Positions 5,937 to 6,059 of a DNA stretch of 6,059 nucleotides are shown in pieces (the stretch's first letter is position 1; every line of letters starts with the position of its first letter). This stretch comes from Kiloniellales bacterium (GTDB lineage Bacteria; Pseudomonadota; Alphaproteobacteria; Kiloniellales; JAKSBE01), in the NCBI GenBank assembly GCA_030067055.1, contig JASJAL010000337.1, positions 1 to 6,059 of the forward strand, written 5' to 3'. The notes beneath the pieces are model-generated. The model saw nothing but the letters and a program-made list of their open reading frames with translations. It ran no database searches and was not told where the DNA came from. The position numbers and the translations under genes are program-made.

Positions 5937-6059
5937 GCGGATCAGCCGCGGCGCCTCGACGACCGTCTCGAGCTGGCCGATACGGGCCAGGGCGCGGCGC
6001 AGGCCGGCCTCCTGGGTCTCGTGCGTGGTCAGGACGACGGGAACCGCCTCGTGCGGGTC
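5922..6059 (-). CDS. hom: Homoserine dehydrogenase, C-terminal fragment (5' part outside window)
   Basis: The last 45 residues and TGA stop of a gene entering from the right edge. The sequence contains AVPVVLTTHETQEAGLRRAL, then LETVVEAPRLIRIEAL. This matches the end of the C-terminal ACT domain of alphaproteobacterial homoserine dehydrogenase, where VPVVLTTHET and a terminal PRLIRIE are characteristic. The enzyme reduces aspartate semialdehyde to homoserine with NAD(P)H, for threonine, methionine and isoleucine synthesis, and the ACT domain mediates threonine feedback. The catalytic part is not visible. The neighbourhood supports the call, since hom lies directly upstream of glpX and recJ in many alphaproteobacteria. 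The stop is followed by 198 bp before glpX, so read-through is possible but not shown. Confidence 0.88.
   Translation of the reverse strand, partial: DPHEAVPVVLTTHETQEAGLRRALARIGQLETVVEAPRLIRIEAL

Overview
The window looks like chromosomal DNA from a GC-rich alphaproteobacterium, probably near the Rhodospirillales. This is inferred from strong GC3 codon bias, the hom-glpX-recJ gene order common in that class, a DUF1194 protein, and PAS_7-like and related PAS domains typical of alphaproteobacterial sensors. Every supported gene lies on the minus strand, so transcription runs from the right edge to the left edge.

In transcription order the layout is as follows. The 3' end of hom (homoserine dehydrogenase, C-terminal part) enters from the right edge and stops at 5922. 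A gap of about 200 bp follows, holding an imperfect dyad and a near-copy of the last bases of hom. Next is glpX (class II fructose-1,6-bisphosphatase, 4722-5723), then recJ (single-strand DNA 5'-3' exonuclease, about 2911-4716), whose start abuts or overlaps the glpX stop. Nine bases after recJ comes a gene for an exported von Willebrand A-like protein of the DUF1194 family (2125-2901). A tRNA-Glu(UUC) gene with encoded CCA (1988-2063) and its own candidate promoter follows. After a 209-bp gap with a strong hairpin and a candidate promoter, a membrane-anchored protein with at least four PAS domains (1778 leftward) runs off the left edge, so its output domain is not visible.

glpX, recJ and the DUF1194 gene are packed like one transcription unit. 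Their functions (gluconeogenesis or Calvin-cycle sugar phosphate metabolism, DNA repair, unknown envelope role) do not form one obvious pathway. The PAS protein is probably an independent signalling gene. I see no mobile element, CRISPR array, phage gene or evident new defence system. The window is mostly core genome, and the points worth a second look are the duplicated PAS architecture, the DUF1194 gene behind recJ, and small DNA structures in the intergenic gaps.
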